Part shown: positions 37,935 through 47,885 of the stretch, one piece after another | Position numbering within the stretch: position 1 is the stretch's first letter | Layout: the number at the start of each line of letters is the position of its first letter | Source: an uncultured Clostridia bacterium | GTDB lineage: Bacteria > Bacillota > Clostridia > Oscillospirales > Acutalibacteraceae | DNA length: 64,000 nt | Direction: 5' to 3' | Assembly: GCA_947623505.1 (NCBI GenBank) | Contig: CANQGT010000004.1 | Location: 1 to 64,000, forward strand | The notes under the pieces: model-generated | What the model was told of the DNA's origin: nothing | Database searches by the model: none | Seen by the model: only the letters and a program-made list of their open reading frames with translations | Program-made: the position numbers and the translations under genes

Positions 37935-38921
37935 ATGATATTAACAAGAGATATAGGTATTGACCTTGGCACGGAAAACACACTTATCTGCGACAGGAAA
38001 GGCAGAATAATACTGCGGGAGCCCTCCGTAGTCGCGGTGGACGTAAAATCGCGCAGAGTTCTCGCCTCGGGAAGCAGCGCGAAAATGATGATAGGAAGAA
38101 CCCCCGGCTCGATAGTTGCGATAAAGCCTCTTAACGAAGGCGTTATCGCGGATTTCGATATGACGGCCGATATGCTTCACGATTTTATTTACCGTTCGTC
38201 AAAGCGCTCCTTTTTTACAAAAACGAGAGTGGTGATATCCGTTCCGAGCGGCGTTACCGAGGTTGAAAGACGCGCGGTTGAGGACGCGGCGCGCTCGGCG
38301 GGAGCGCAGGACGTGGAACTCATTGAGGAGCCTATGGCGGCCGCGCTCGGAGTCGGGCTTCCCGTAAACGAGGCGAGAGGCTCCATGATAGTGGACGTCG
38401 GCGGCGGCACCTGCGACGTGGCGGTTATTTCTCTCGGCGGGATCGCCGCGAGAAAGAGCATACGGGTTGCCGGAAACGCGCTTGACGAGGAAATAATAAA
38501 TTATATGAAAAAAACGCATAATCTGCTTATCGGCGCGATAACCGCCGAGGAGATAAAGCTGAACATCGGCTCGGCCGCTCCGTATGAGGGGGAGGGCGCG
38601 ATGGGCGTTCGCGGAAGGAATCTTACGGACGGTCTTCCCAAGGCGATAGAGGTGACTTCGGCGCAGATACGCGAGGTGCTTTCCGCGCCGGTTTCCGAAA
38701 TAATCGGAGCGATACGCGAAACGCTTGAGGTAACTCTTCCTGAGCTTGCCGCGGACATAATTGAAAGAGGCATATATATCACCGGAGGCTCTTCGCTTCT
38801 CAGAGGTCTTCCGGAGCTTATAGAAAAGGAAACGAACATAGCCGTTCACACCACCGATATACCTCTTGACGCGGTGGCAATCGGCGCGGCGGCAAAGCTA
38901 AGAAAGGCAAAAGCAAGATGA
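37935..38921 (+). CDS. mreB: Rod shape-determining protein MreB
   Basis: DIGIDLGTENTLI, VDVGGGTCDVAVISLGG, ITGGSSLLRG. Confidence 0.93.
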   Translation: MILTRDIGIDLGTENTLICDRKGRIILREPSVVAVDVKSRRVLASGSSAKMMIGRTPGSIVAIKPLNEGVIADFDMTADMLHDFIYRSSKRSFFTKTRVVISVPSGVTEVERRAVEDAARSAGAQDVELIEEPMAAALGVGLPVNEARGSMIVDVGGGTCDVAVISLGGIAARKSIRVAGNALDEEIINYMKKTHNLLIGAITAEEIKLNIGSAAPYEGEGAMGVRGRNLTDGLPKAIEVTSAQIREVLSAPVSEIIGAIRETLEVTLPELAADIIERGIYITGGSSLLRGLPELIEKETNIAVHTTDIPLDAVAIGAAAKLRKAKAR

Positions 38922-39763
38922 AAACCCTTTTAAAAAGCAAGCGGTTTAAAATCATAATCGCGATAATCGCTTTGCTGCTGGCAGGCGCGCTTATCTGCGC
39001 CGCTAACGGGCGCAGCGAAACGGCGCAATCCGGAATAATCGGCTTTGTTTTCGCTCCGGCTCAATGGGCGGCGGCAAAAATCTCAAACGCCGTTGAGGGC
39101 GTTTTCGGCGAGGCAAGCGGCAACGCCGAATATCTTGAAAGAATAGACGAGCTTGAAAAGCAGGTGGGCTCGCTTCAGAGCCAACTGAATGATTTTGAAA
39201 ATATGAAAAAGCAGAACGCGCTGTATAAGGACGCGCTCGGGCTGAAGAGCGAAAATCCGTCCTTCACCTTTGTTGAGGCCGAAGCGACGGGGCGCGACGC
39301 GGCCGATATTTTCGGCTCCTACACGATAAATAAAGGCTCATTGAGCGGGATAAAAAAAGGCGACGCGGTGCTTTACGGAAATTATTTGGTTGGAACTGTC
39401 GACGCGGCTTATCCGAGCTACAGCGTTGTTAAAACCATACTTGATCCCGACTTTTCCGTTTCGGTTTACGAGATAGTTTCCGGAGAAATCTCCTATATAA
39501 CGGGCGACGCCGCGCTCGCGGCTCAGGGCAAATGCAAGATGGCAAATCTTACGTCGCAGACTGCCGTTTCTCACGGCTCAATAATATCTACCGCGGGCAT
39601 AAGCGGAAGTATTCCCAAGGGTATCATAATCGGCACGGTGGACGAGGTGGACGAGGATCCCTCCTCGGTTTCCTACTATGCCTCGATAGAGCCGGGGATT
39701 GACGTTGACAATATTTCAAACTGCCTTGTCCTTATAAACCACGGGGCGGTGAGCGATAAATGA
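38918..39763 (+). CDS. mreC: Rod shape-determining protein MreC
   Basis: TM plus coiled coil plus beta domain; between mreB and mreD. Confidence 0.88.
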   Translation: MKTLLKSKRFKIIIAIIALLLAGALICAANGRSETAQSGIIGFVFAPAQWAAAKISNAVEGVFGEASGNAEYLERIDELEKQVGSLQSQLNDFENMKKQNALYKDALGLKSENPSFTFVEAEATGRDAADIFGSYTINKGSLSGIKKGDAVLYGNYLVGTVDAAYPSYSVVKTILDPDFSVSVYEIVSGEISYITGDAALAAQGKCKMANLTSQTAVSHGSIISTAGISGSIPKGIIIGTVDEVDEDPSSVSYYASIEPGIDVDNISNCLVLINHGAVSDK

Positions 39764-40290
39764 ATATCACTTCAAGGCAAAGGAACGTAAAAACCGCCGT
39801 CTATTTTATAATCATCGCGTTAGTCGCGGTAATACAGAGCACGCCCGGATTTACTTTTGAAATAGCGGGCGCAAGATGCTTTTTGCTCATTCCCGTCTGC
39901 GTAACGCTCGGAATGGGCGAGGACGAGGGTCTCGCCGCCGCTATGGGGCTGTTCGGAGGGCTTCTTTGGGACGCTACCACCTCCGTTCATCTCGGTTTCA
40001 ACGCCGTTTTTCTTTGCGTGTCGTGCCTCATAAGCTCCACGCTTGTAACTTTTATACTGAGAAACACATTTATAGCGAATTTGGTTTTTTCGGCAATTTC
40101 CGCTTTTGCCTACGCCCTTATGTACTGGCTCTTTTTCATCGTGATAAAGGGGGTAAACGGAGCGGAACTGAGCATTATATATTTTTATTTCCCGAGCGCT
40201 TTTTACACGGCGGCGCTTTTTCCGATTATATGGTTTTGCGTAACGCCCGTGAAGAGGCGCCTCAACAGCCCCGTCAAATCCTTAAACTGA
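39760..40290 (+). CDS. mreD: Rod shape-determining protein MreD
   Basis: Hydrophobic 176-aa protein, position in mreBCD. Confidence 0.82.
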   Translation: MNITSRQRNVKTAVYFIIIALVAVIQSTPGFTFEIAGARCFLLIPVCVTLGMGEDEGLAAAMGLFGGLLWDATTSVHLGFNAVFLCVSCLISSTLVTFILRNTFIANLVFSAISAFAYALMYWLFFIVIKGVNGAELSIIYFYFPSAFYTAALFPIIWFCVTPVKRRLNSPVKSLN

Positions 40291-40311
40291 TTTCGCAGAG
40301 AGGAGAGAGCC

Positions 40312-42321
40312 ATGAAAAGCAGACACAGCAGTATCCGTTCCGCCATAGCTCTTTTGCTTGTGGCGGCGGTCATACTCGGATTCGGTTACATACTTTTTGA
40401 TATACAGATAGTAAACCACGATTATTACGTTGCAAAAAACAGCGCCGTGCGCACCTACAAAATACCGATCGAGGCCGCCCGCGGCGATATCGTGGACAGG
40501 AACGGAAATATCCTCGTCACCAATAAACAGGACAGTTCCATAATTCTTGACGCGGCATATTTCCCGCCAAGGAGCGAAAACGAGAAAAGAAACAGAATAC
40601 TCTACAATCTTGTAAAGCTGTTTGAAAAAAACGGTGAGGAATATATAAACAACCTTCCTCTTACAATAAAAAACGGAAAAGTGGATTTTACCGACGATGA
40701 GGAAGCGGTGGCGGTTATGAAAGGGCCGGGTGCTTTCAACGTGCAGAAATACGCAACGGCTCAAAACTGCTTTGACGTTATGAAGGAGCTTTACGGCCTT
40801 GACGGATATTCGGCGGGCGACGCGCTGAAAATCGGCGCGCTGAGATATGAGCTTACGCTGAATATGTTTTCGATAGAAAACCCCGTTACGATTGCAAAAA
40901 GCGTGAGCAGCGAAACGGTGGCCGCCATAAAAGAGGACAGCGAAAGCTATCTCGGGGCAAACGTAAGGGCAACTTCCTCAAGGGATTACCCCGATCCGAC
41001 GCTCGCTCCCCATATTCTCGGCACGGTAAGAAAAATAAACGCGTCCGAATACGAAAAGCTGAAAGACGAGGGCTACGGTATTTCTGACACTATAGGCGGC
41101 AACGGCATAGAGGCCGCCATGGAGGACGAGCTTCGAGGAACCCCCGGCGAGCTGACGATTACGATAGACAGCGACGGGAACGTATCGGAAGAGGTTACAA
41201 AAAACCCCGTAAAAGGCAACACCGTGGTGCTCACAATATCAAAGGAAATGCAGAGCATTGCGCAGAAAGAGCTTAAAAAAACGTGTGACAATATAAGCCT
41301 TTACAGAGGCGCGGGCGCGGTCGTGGTAGAGGACGTTCACAACGGCGAGGTGCTTGCGGCGGCTTCCTACCCAACGTACAATATACTTGACTATTACGAT
41401 AATTACTCAAAGCTTGCGAAAAACTCAAGGCAGCCGATGTGGAGCAGATTCGCGCAGGGTCAGTACGAGCCCGGCTCAACATTCAAGCCCGCTATGGCCT
41501 GCGCCGCGCTTGAGGAAGGCGTTATAACGGAAAACACCACTTTCGTGTGCAGAGAGAAGTTTCAATACTATGACCAGCCCTTCAAATGCCTTGCCTACCA
41601 CGGCACGGAAAACGTGAAGCAGGCGCTGAGGGATTCGTGCAATATTTTCTTCTATAATTGCGCCGACAAGCTCGGCATAGCGAAAATGAACGAATACGCC
41701 TCTATGTTCGGCCTCGGTGAAAAAACCGGCGTTGAGATAAGCGAAGCATCTGGCGTGCTTGCCGGGCCGGAAAGCGCGCAGAGACTTGGCAGAGTGTGGC
41801 AAATGGGCGATACCATTCAAAGCGCCATAGGGCAATCTCTAAATCTTTTCACCCCTTTGCAGCTTGCCAATTACTGCGCCACGATTGCCAACGGCGGCAC
41901 GAGATATGAGCTGCATTTCGTAAAATCCATAGTTAATTCCTCAACAGGCTCCGTTGACGAAACGAATATTTCCGTTGCCGAAGAACTGCCGATTTCAAAC
42001 GGCACCTTTGCCATAGTTAAACAAGGAATGAGAATGGTGGCTACTCAGGGGCCCCCCGCTCCCGTTTTCAGAAATTTTGAAATAAAAGTCGCCTGCAAAA
42101 CAGGTACGTCTCAAGTAAAAAGAAACGGCGTTAAAGACAATAACGGCTTTCTTATCACCTACGCGCCATATGAGAATCCCGAAATATCCGTTGCCTCTGC
42201 TATTGAGCTGGCGGGCTCGGGTACCTCAACCGCGTCAATAACCGCGGCAATACTCGATTATTATTACAAAAGCGGCAAGGATATGCCGTCCGCGCAGAGC
42301 CCGGGCGCAATAATTCAGTAA
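40312..42321 (+). CDS. mrdA: Penicillin-binding protein 2 class B transpeptidase
   Basis: GDIVDRNGNIL, EPGSTFKPA (SxxK), SCN (SxN), CKTGTSQ (KTG). Confidence 0.9.
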   Translation: MKSRHSSIRSAIALLLVAAVILGFGYILFDIQIVNHDYYVAKNSAVRTYKIPIEAARGDIVDRNGNILVTNKQDSSIILDAAYFPPRSENEKRNRILYNLVKLFEKNGEEYINNLPLTIKNGKVDFTDDEEAVAVMKGPGAFNVQKYATAQNCFDVMKELYGLDGYSAGDALKIGALRYELTLNMFSIENPVTIAKSVSSETVAAIKEDSESYLGANVRATSSRDYPDPTLAPHILGTVRKINASEYEKLKDEGYGISDTIGGNGIEAAMEDELRGTPGELTITIDSDGNVSEEVTKNPVKGNTVVLTISKEMQSIAQKELKKTCDNISLYRGAGAVVVEDVHNGEVLAAASYPTYNILDYYDNYSKLAKNSRQPMWSRFAQGQYEPGSTFKPAMACAALEEGVITENTTFVCREKFQYYDQPFKCLAYHGTENVKQALRDSCNIFFYNCADKLGIAKMNEYASMFGLGEKTGVEISEASGVLAGPESAQRLGRVWQMGDTIQSAIGQSLNLFTPLQLANYCATIANGGTRYELHFVKSIVNSSTGSVDETNISVAEELPISNGTFAIVKQGMRMVATQGPPAPVFRNFEIKVACKTGTSQVKRNGVKDNNGFLITYAPYENPEISVASAIELAGSGTSTASITAAILDYYYKSGKDMPSAQSPGAIIQ

Positions 42322-42474
42322 CGGCGGCCGATATTCGGCGAATGCGGCGAATATTTTGTTATAATATATAAAATTTTTATTGAATATAGTTTATAATTAT
42401 GTTATATTTTTTATGTTACCTTTAAATTATTTGAAGCGTTAAGCGGCTTCATCACTACCCGATCGGAGGATTTT

Positions 42475-42885
42475 ATGAATATAGCACTGATAGCGCACGA
42501 CGCAAAAAAGGAACTTCTCGTTCAGTTTTGTATTGCTTACTGCGGGATAATGAGCAGGCACGAGCTGTGCGCCACCGGCACCACGGGAAAGCTTGTCCGT
42601 GAAGCGACAGGCCTGAATATAAACTGCTTTCTTGCGGGAAGCCAGGGCGGCGGCCAGCAGATTGCCAGCAGAATAGCCTGCAACGAAATTGACCTGCTGA
42701 TTTTCTTCAGGGATCCGCTTGATCCCAAGCCGAACGAACCGAACGACAATGATCTTTTAAGGCTTTGCGACGTTCACAATATTCCATACGCCACTAACAT
42801 TGCCACTTCGGAGGCGCTTATCAGAGGGCTTGAGCGCGGAGATTTTGAGTGGAGAAAGATAGTCAATCCGCGTTACAGCTCATAA
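42475..42885 (+). CDS. mgsA: Methylglyoxal synthase
   Basis: IALIAHDAKKELL, ATGTTGKLV, GSQGGGQQIA, FFRDPL. Confidence 0.95.
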   Translation: MNIALIAHDAKKELLVQFCIAYCGIMSRHELCATGTTGKLVREATGLNINCFLAGSQGGGQQIASRIACNEIDLLIFFRDPLDPKPNEPNDNDLLRLCDVHNIPYATNIATSEALIRGLERGDFEWRKIVNPRYSS

Positions 42886-42897
42886 ACTGTAAAAATT

Positions 42898-42930
42898 CGC
42901 GGGCGGGCGTATGCCCGCTCTTTTTTTGAA
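42898..42930 (+). terminator. Terminator after mgsA
   Basis: gcgggc-gggcgtat-gcccgctctttttttg. Confidence 0.7.
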
Positions 42931-42948
42931 ACAGGAGGCAGTTAAAAA

Positions 42949-44289
42949 TTGATTACAAAAGCAATAAAAGGCACAAAAGACGTGCTGCCGAAAGACGTTC
43001 ACAAAAATCAGTATATCGAGGCCACCGTGCTTGAAACGGCGCAAAAATTCGGCTACAAAGAAATACGCACGCCCGTTTTTGAAAACACGGAGCTTTTTCA
43101 GCGCGGAGTGGGCGATACTACCGACATAGTGCAGAAAGAAATGTATTCCTTTGACGATAAGGGCGGCAGAAACATAACCCTGCGCCCCGAAGGAACGGCG
43201 GGCGCGGCAAGAGCCTTTCTTGAAAACGGGCTCAGCAACGAGGCTCTTCCCCAAAAGGTATGCTATCTCGCGTCCTGCTACAGATACGAAAAGCCGCAGG
43301 CGGGCAGGCTCAGGGAATTTCACCAATTCGGCGTTGAATGCTTCGGCACGGCCTCCCCTCTGGCAGACGCGGAGATAATCGCTCTCGCGAAATCCGTTTT
43401 TGACGAGCTCGGCGTTAAAGATCTCAGCCTTGAGATAAACTCAATCGGCTGCCCTAAATGCCGCGCCGAATATCACAAGGCGTTAAAGGAATATTTCAGA
43501 GCAAGGCAGGACGAACTGTGCGACACCTGCAGGGACAGGCTTGAGAGAAATCCCATGCGCATACTCGACTGCAAATCACCGATATGCGCCGAAATAGCAA
43601 AGTCCGCGCCGTCGGTGCTTGATTATCTTTGCGACGAATGCAGAGAGCACTTTGAAACGGTGCAGAAATATCTGAAAGCCGAAAATATAGAATTTACCGT
43701 TAATCCCAAAATCGTGCGCGGCCTTGATTACTACACGAAAACCGTTTTTGAATTTATTTCAAATTCGATAGGCGCGCAGGCCGCCGTTGCCGCGGGCGGA
43801 AGATACGACGGACTGATAGAAGAACTCGGCGGCAAGCCCACCCCGTCGCTCGGTTTCGGTATGGGGCTTGAAAGGCTTTTGCTTTTGATGGAAACGCAGG
43901 GCTGCGAATTTCCGAAAAGCGAAACGCCCGATCTCTTCATCGCCGCGCTTGGCGAAAAAGCGGTGCTGAAGGCCGTTGAAACTGCGCAGGATATGCGCGC
44001 CGAAGGATTTTCCTGCGTGTACGACCTCAATAAAAGAAGCCTGCGCGCGCAGATGAAATACGCCGATAAGTTAGGAGCGAAATTCATCGCCGTGATAGGC
44101 GACAATGAGGTTGACGAGGGAATAACAAAGCTGAAAAATATGGAGACGGGCGAGGAGACGGAAATAGCCCTTGACACATTTGTAAGCGGCTACTACAATA
44201 TAACCCTTTCGGAGCAGCTTGCCGATATTGAGATAAACGGCGAGGCGTTTGATTTCGGATCATTTTTCAATGTGGGAGATAAAGAATAA
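42949..44289 (+). CDS. hisS: Histidyl-tRNA synthetase
   Basis: KGTKDVLP, LRPEGTA, LDYYTKTVFE, GGRYDGLIEELGG; TTG start. Confidence 0.95.
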   Translation: MITKAIKGTKDVLPKDVHKNQYIEATVLETAQKFGYKEIRTPVFENTELFQRGVGDTTDIVQKEMYSFDDKGGRNITLRPEGTAGAARAFLENGLSNEALPQKVCYLASCYRYEKPQAGRLREFHQFGVECFGTASPLADAEIIALAKSVFDELGVKDLSLEINSIGCPKCRAEYHKALKEYFRARQDELCDTCRDRLERNPMRILDCKSPICAEIAKSAPSVLDYLCDECREHFETVQKYLKAENIEFTVNPKIVRGLDYYTKTVFEFISNSIGAQAAVAAGGRYDGLIEELGGKPTPSLGFGMGLERLLLLMETQGCEFPKSETPDLFIAALGEKAVLKAVETAQDMRAEGFSCVYDLNKRSLRAQMKYADKLGAKFIAVIGDNEVDEGITKLKNMETGEETEIALDTFVSGYYNITLSEQLADIEINGEAFDFGSFFNVGDKE

Positions 44290-46070
44290 TGGAAAGTATA
44301 AGAGGACTTAAAAGAACCGATTTTTGCGGCACCCTGCGCCTTTCGGACGCGGGCAGAGAGGTTACGCTTTTCGGCTGGGCTCAGCGCAGGCGCGACCTCG
44401 GCAACCTTATTTTCATAGACTTGAGGGACAGAACGGGCGTTGTTCAGCTTTCTTTTAACGACAGGACGGACAAAGGCGTTTTTGAAAAGGCGCAGTCCGT
44501 GCGCTCGGAATACGTGCTTGCCTTAAAGGGCGTTGTAAAGGAGCGCGAAAGCAAAAACGATGACATTCCGACTGGCGGAATCGAGGTGGAAGTGACCGAA
44601 CTCCGCATAATTTCAAAGGCGCAGACTCCGCCCTTTGAGATTTCAAAAACCGATTCGGTGGGCGACGAAACTACTCTTAAATACCGCTATCTTGCCCTTA
44701 GAAACGAAAAGCTTACAAAAAACATAATAATGCGGCATAAAATCGCGAGGATAGCCCGCGAGTATTTCTATGAAAACGGATTTATAGAGATCGAAACGCC
44801 GATGATGATAAAATCCACCCCCGAGGGAGCGAGGGACTACGTTGTGCCGAGCAGAATACACAACGGCAAATTCTATGCCCTGCCGCAGAGCCCGCAAATC
44901 TACAAGCAGCTGCTTATGGTAGCGGGCTTTGATCGCTATATCCAGCTCGCGAGATGCTTTAGGGACGAGGATCTGCGCGCCGACCGCCAGCCCGAATTCA
45001 CCCAAATCGATCTTGAGATGAGTTTTGTTGATACCGACGATATTATGGAGACGGCGGAGGGCTTCATCAAAAAGCTGATGAAAGAAACTTTGGATATCGA
45101 TATCCCCTCACCTCTGCCGAAAATGACATATGCCGAGGCTATGAACAGCTACGGCTCGGACAAGCCCGACACCCGCTTCGGTATGCTTATACACGATATT
45201 TCGGACTGGGCGGATAAAACCGATTTCCCCGTCTTTCGCTCCGCCATAGACGGAGGCGGCAGCGTAAGGGCGATAGTCGCCAAAAACGCCGCGGCGGTTT
45301 ACACAAGAAAAAAAATTGACAAGCTAACGGAATACGCAAAGGGCATAGGCGCAAAAGGTCTTGCCTATATCCGCTGGGCGGAGGACGCGCCCGCCTGCTC
45401 CTTCGGAAAATTTCTTAAAGACGGCGAGCAGGAGGAGCTTCTTGAATCGCTTGGAGCCGAAAAGGGCGATTGCGTGTTTATAATCTGCGGCAAAACGAGC
45501 CTTGCGCTCTCCGTTCTCGGCGCTCTGCGCCTTGCCATTGCGAAAGAGCTTGATATAATACCGAGCGGAAAATGGAATTACCTATGGATAACGGAAATGC
45601 CGTTTTTCGAATATGATGAGGAAAGTGGCGAATGGGTGGCCATGCACCACCCGTTTACGATGCCGCTTGAGGAATGTATTCCGTATCTTGAAAGCGACAG
45701 GGCTTCCGTCCGCGCCAAGGCGTTTGATTTGGTGCTCAACGGAGTTGAGCTTTCATCGGGCTCAATGAGAATAACCGACTGCGCTTTGCAAAACAAGATG
45801 TTTGAGCTTTTGGGTATGGAGCAAGATGAAATCGACGCAAAATTCGGCTTTCTCGTTGAGGCATATAAATACGCCGCTCCGCCCCACGGCGGAATGGGCA
45901 TAGGGCTTGACAGGCTCGCAATGCTTATCTGCGGCGCGGAAAGCCTTAGAGACGTTACGGCTTTTCCGAAAGTTCAGAACGCCAGCGAGCTTATGAGCGG
46001 AGCGCCTTCCGCCATAGACGGCATACAGCTTGAGGAGCTCGGAATAGATATATCTTCAAAAGAGGAATGA
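44289..46070 (+). CDS. aspS: Aspartyl-tRNA synthetase
   Basis: GWAQRRRDLGNLIFIDLRDRTGVVQ, PQSPQIYKQLLMVAGFDRYIQLARCFRDED, GMGIGLDRL. Confidence 0.96.
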   Translation: MESIRGLKRTDFCGTLRLSDAGREVTLFGWAQRRRDLGNLIFIDLRDRTGVVQLSFNDRTDKGVFEKAQSVRSEYVLALKGVVKERESKNDDIPTGGIEVEVTELRIISKAQTPPFEISKTDSVGDETTLKYRYLALRNEKLTKNIIMRHKIARIAREYFYENGFIEIETPMMIKSTPEGARDYVVPSRIHNGKFYALPQSPQIYKQLLMVAGFDRYIQLARCFRDEDLRADRQPEFTQIDLEMSFVDTDDIMETAEGFIKKLMKETLDIDIPSPLPKMTYAEAMNSYGSDKPDTRFGMLIHDISDWADKTDFPVFRSAIDGGGSVRAIVAKNAAAVYTRKKIDKLTEYAKGIGAKGLAYIRWAEDAPACSFGKFLKDGEQEELLESLGAEKGDCVFIICGKTSLALSVLGALRLAIAKELDIIPSGKWNYLWITEMPFFEYDEESGEWVAMHHPFTMPLEECIPYLESDRASVRAKAFDLVLNGVELSSGSMRITDCALQNKMFELLGMEQDEIDAKFGFLVEAYKYAAPPHGGMGIGLDRLAMLICGAESLRDVTAFPKVQNASELMSGAPSAIDGIQLEELGIDISSKEE

Positions 46071-46654
46071 AAATGAGCAATTTTTTCGCAATGGTCAACA
46101 GAATGAAGCTGATTGACCGCTGGGCGCTTATGCGCAGCACCGCAAAGGAAAATATAGCGGAGCACAGCCACGGCGTTGCGGTTATAGCCCACGCGCTTTG
46201 CGTAATAGGCAATAAAAAATTCGGCAAAAGCCTAAATGCCGAAAGATGCGCCGTTCTCGCTCTTTATCACGACACAACGGAGGTTATCACCGGCGATATG
46301 CCCACCCCCGTTAAGTATTACAACGAGAATATAAAGAACGTTTACAAGGATATTGAAAAAAAGGCCGGCGAACGGCTTATCGCCATGCTCCCCGATGAAT
46401 TTAAAGAGGATTACGCTCCGTTTTTTGAAAAGCGGGAGAGCGACGAAGAGCTTTGGAAAATAGTTAAGGCGGCGGATAAAATAGGCGCGCTTATCAAATG
46501 TATAGAGGAATGCCGTATGGGCAACAGGGAATTTGAGATCGCGCTGAAAAGCCGGCGTGAAATCGTTGACAATATCGATATGCCCGAAGTCGAATATTTC
46601 AGAAAGGAATTTCTTCCCGCCTATGAGCTCACTCTTGACGAGCACACAAAATGA
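46067..46654 (+). CDS. YfbR-like HD-domain 5'-deoxynucleotidase
   Basis: RWALMRSTAKENIAEHSHGVAVIAH, YHDTTEVITGDMPTPVKYYN. Confidence 0.88.
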   Translation: MKMSNFFAMVNRMKLIDRWALMRSTAKENIAEHSHGVAVIAHALCVIGNKKFGKSLNAERCAVLALYHDTTEVITGDMPTPVKYYNENIKNVYKDIEKKAGERLIAMLPDEFKEDYAPFFEKRESDEELWKIVKAADKIGALIKCIEECRMGNREFEIALKSRREIVDNIDMPEVEYFRKEFLPAYELTLDEHTK

Positions 46655-46796
46655 TTTTTTTAATAGAATGCAAAGGCGGCTTTTGCGCGGGAACAGAGAA
46701 AAATTTTGTTTCCGCGGCAGCCGTCGATAAAGTTTAATTTGAATAACTATCCGTGCAATAATTCGACTTTATTTTTATATAATTTGCATAAAATAA

Positions 46797-46836
46797 TGGC
46801 CATAATTCATTGAATATGGCCGTATTTTTTGGCTAT
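46797..46836 (+). terminator. Terminator after the YfbR-like gene
   Basis: ggccata-attcattgaa-tatggccgtatttttt. Confidence 0.7.
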
Positions 46837-46871
46837 TTCTAACAAATATCGCCTTTTTTGAAGAATAAGTG

Positions 46872-46899
46872 TTGACTTTTAAAAAGCGCGTGCTATAAT
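46872..46899 (+). promoter_or_regulatory. Near-consensus promoter TTGACT-16-TATAAT
   Basis: ttgact at 46872-46877, tataat at 46894-46899. Confidence 0.75.
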
Positions 46900-46933
46900 G
46901 TGGGCAGAAAATGAGTTAAGGAGGGATATAGAT

Positions 46934-47020
46934 ATGCTTAAACAACTCATTAAGTGTGCTAAAATCCTTGCCGGTTTAGACAGGGCATATGTGCACGAGA
47001 ACTACAGCATTTGGAGCTGA
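46934..47020 (+). CDS. 28-codon stand-alone small ORF MLKQLIKCAKILAGLDRAYVHENYSIWS
   Basis: Own promoter, RBS aaggaggg, ATG, stop and downstream terminator. Confidence 0.5.
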   Translation: MLKQLIKCAKILAGLDRAYVHENYSIWS

Positions 47021-47069
47021 CAGGCAAATCCAAAGCATTCCGATGCTGTAAAAACGCAGAATAATAAAC

Positions 47070-47109
47070 TCCCCAAGCGGTATTAAACCGTTTGGGGAAT
47101 ATTTTTTTA
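47070..47109 (+). terminator. Strong intrinsic terminator of the small-ORF transcript
   Basis: ccccaagcggt-attaa-accgtttgggg followed by aatattttttt. Confidence 0.88.
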
Positions 47110-47167
47110 CTATATTGCTTTAACAAATTCGTTTCTTTGCGAAAGGAAGACGATAAATTTCCGTGTT

Positions 47168-47827
47168 TTATTTCGTTGCCATTTCGGCTCTTGCCTCTTT
47201 TATGCGCTGAACAAAAAGCTTGCCCGTTTCGGTTATCTTATCGTAATCGCCCGTTTTCGCGCCGGCGATAAGCGATGAACCCGCACCGCAGGCGATAGCG
47301 CCCGCCTTTATCCAATCCTTAACGTTGTTTACGTCAACGCCGCCGGAAGGCATCATTATCGCATTCGGTATCGGCCCGTGTATATCCTTAATGAACGAGG
47401 GGCCCGCTATATCGCCGGGGAATACCTTAAGCACGTCGGCTCCGCATTCCATAGCGGCAACGGCCTCGGTGGGCGTATATATTCCGGGCATAGACGGTAT
47501 GCCGTATCTGTTGCAGCACTTTACCGTTTCGGGATCAAAATACGGAGCCACAACATATTCCGCGCCGGCAAGAATGGCTATTCTCGCGGTGGCGGCATCC
47601 ATAACGGTGCCCGCGCCGATAATTATTTCGCCGCTGCTGTATTTTGACCTCATAGCCTCTATAAGTTTATCCGCGTGCGGAACGGTGAAGGTAAGCTCTA
47701 TTGCCGCAACGCCGCCGGCAATGCAGGCGTCCGTAATTTTTTCCGCCTGCTCAACAGAAGTGGCGCGCACAACGGCGACAATGCCGACCTCCTGAATTTT
47801 AGCGAGTGTTTCGATTTTATTCGCCAT
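47168..47827 (-). CDS. kdgA: 2-dehydro-3-deoxy-phosphogluconate aldolase (KDPG/KHG aldolase)
   Basis: GVAAIELTFTVPHA, IGAGTVMDAATARIAILAGAEYVVAPYFDP, KVFPGD. Confidence 0.9.
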   Translation of the reverse strand: MANKIETLAKIQEVGIVAVVRATSVEQAEKITDACIAGGVAAIELTFTVPHADKLIEAMRSKYSSGEIIIGAGTVMDAATARIAILAGAEYVVAPYFDPETVKCCNRYGIPSMPGIYTPTEAVAAMECGADVLKVFPGDIAGPSFIKDIHGPIPNAIMMPSGGVDVNNVKDWIKAGAIACGAGSSLIAGAKTGDYDKITETGKLFVQRIKEARAEMATK

Positions 47828-47885
47828 AATTTTATTATCCTCCCAAAATTTATTCGGCCGCCAGTTGGCAAACCGTAAAAAATTA

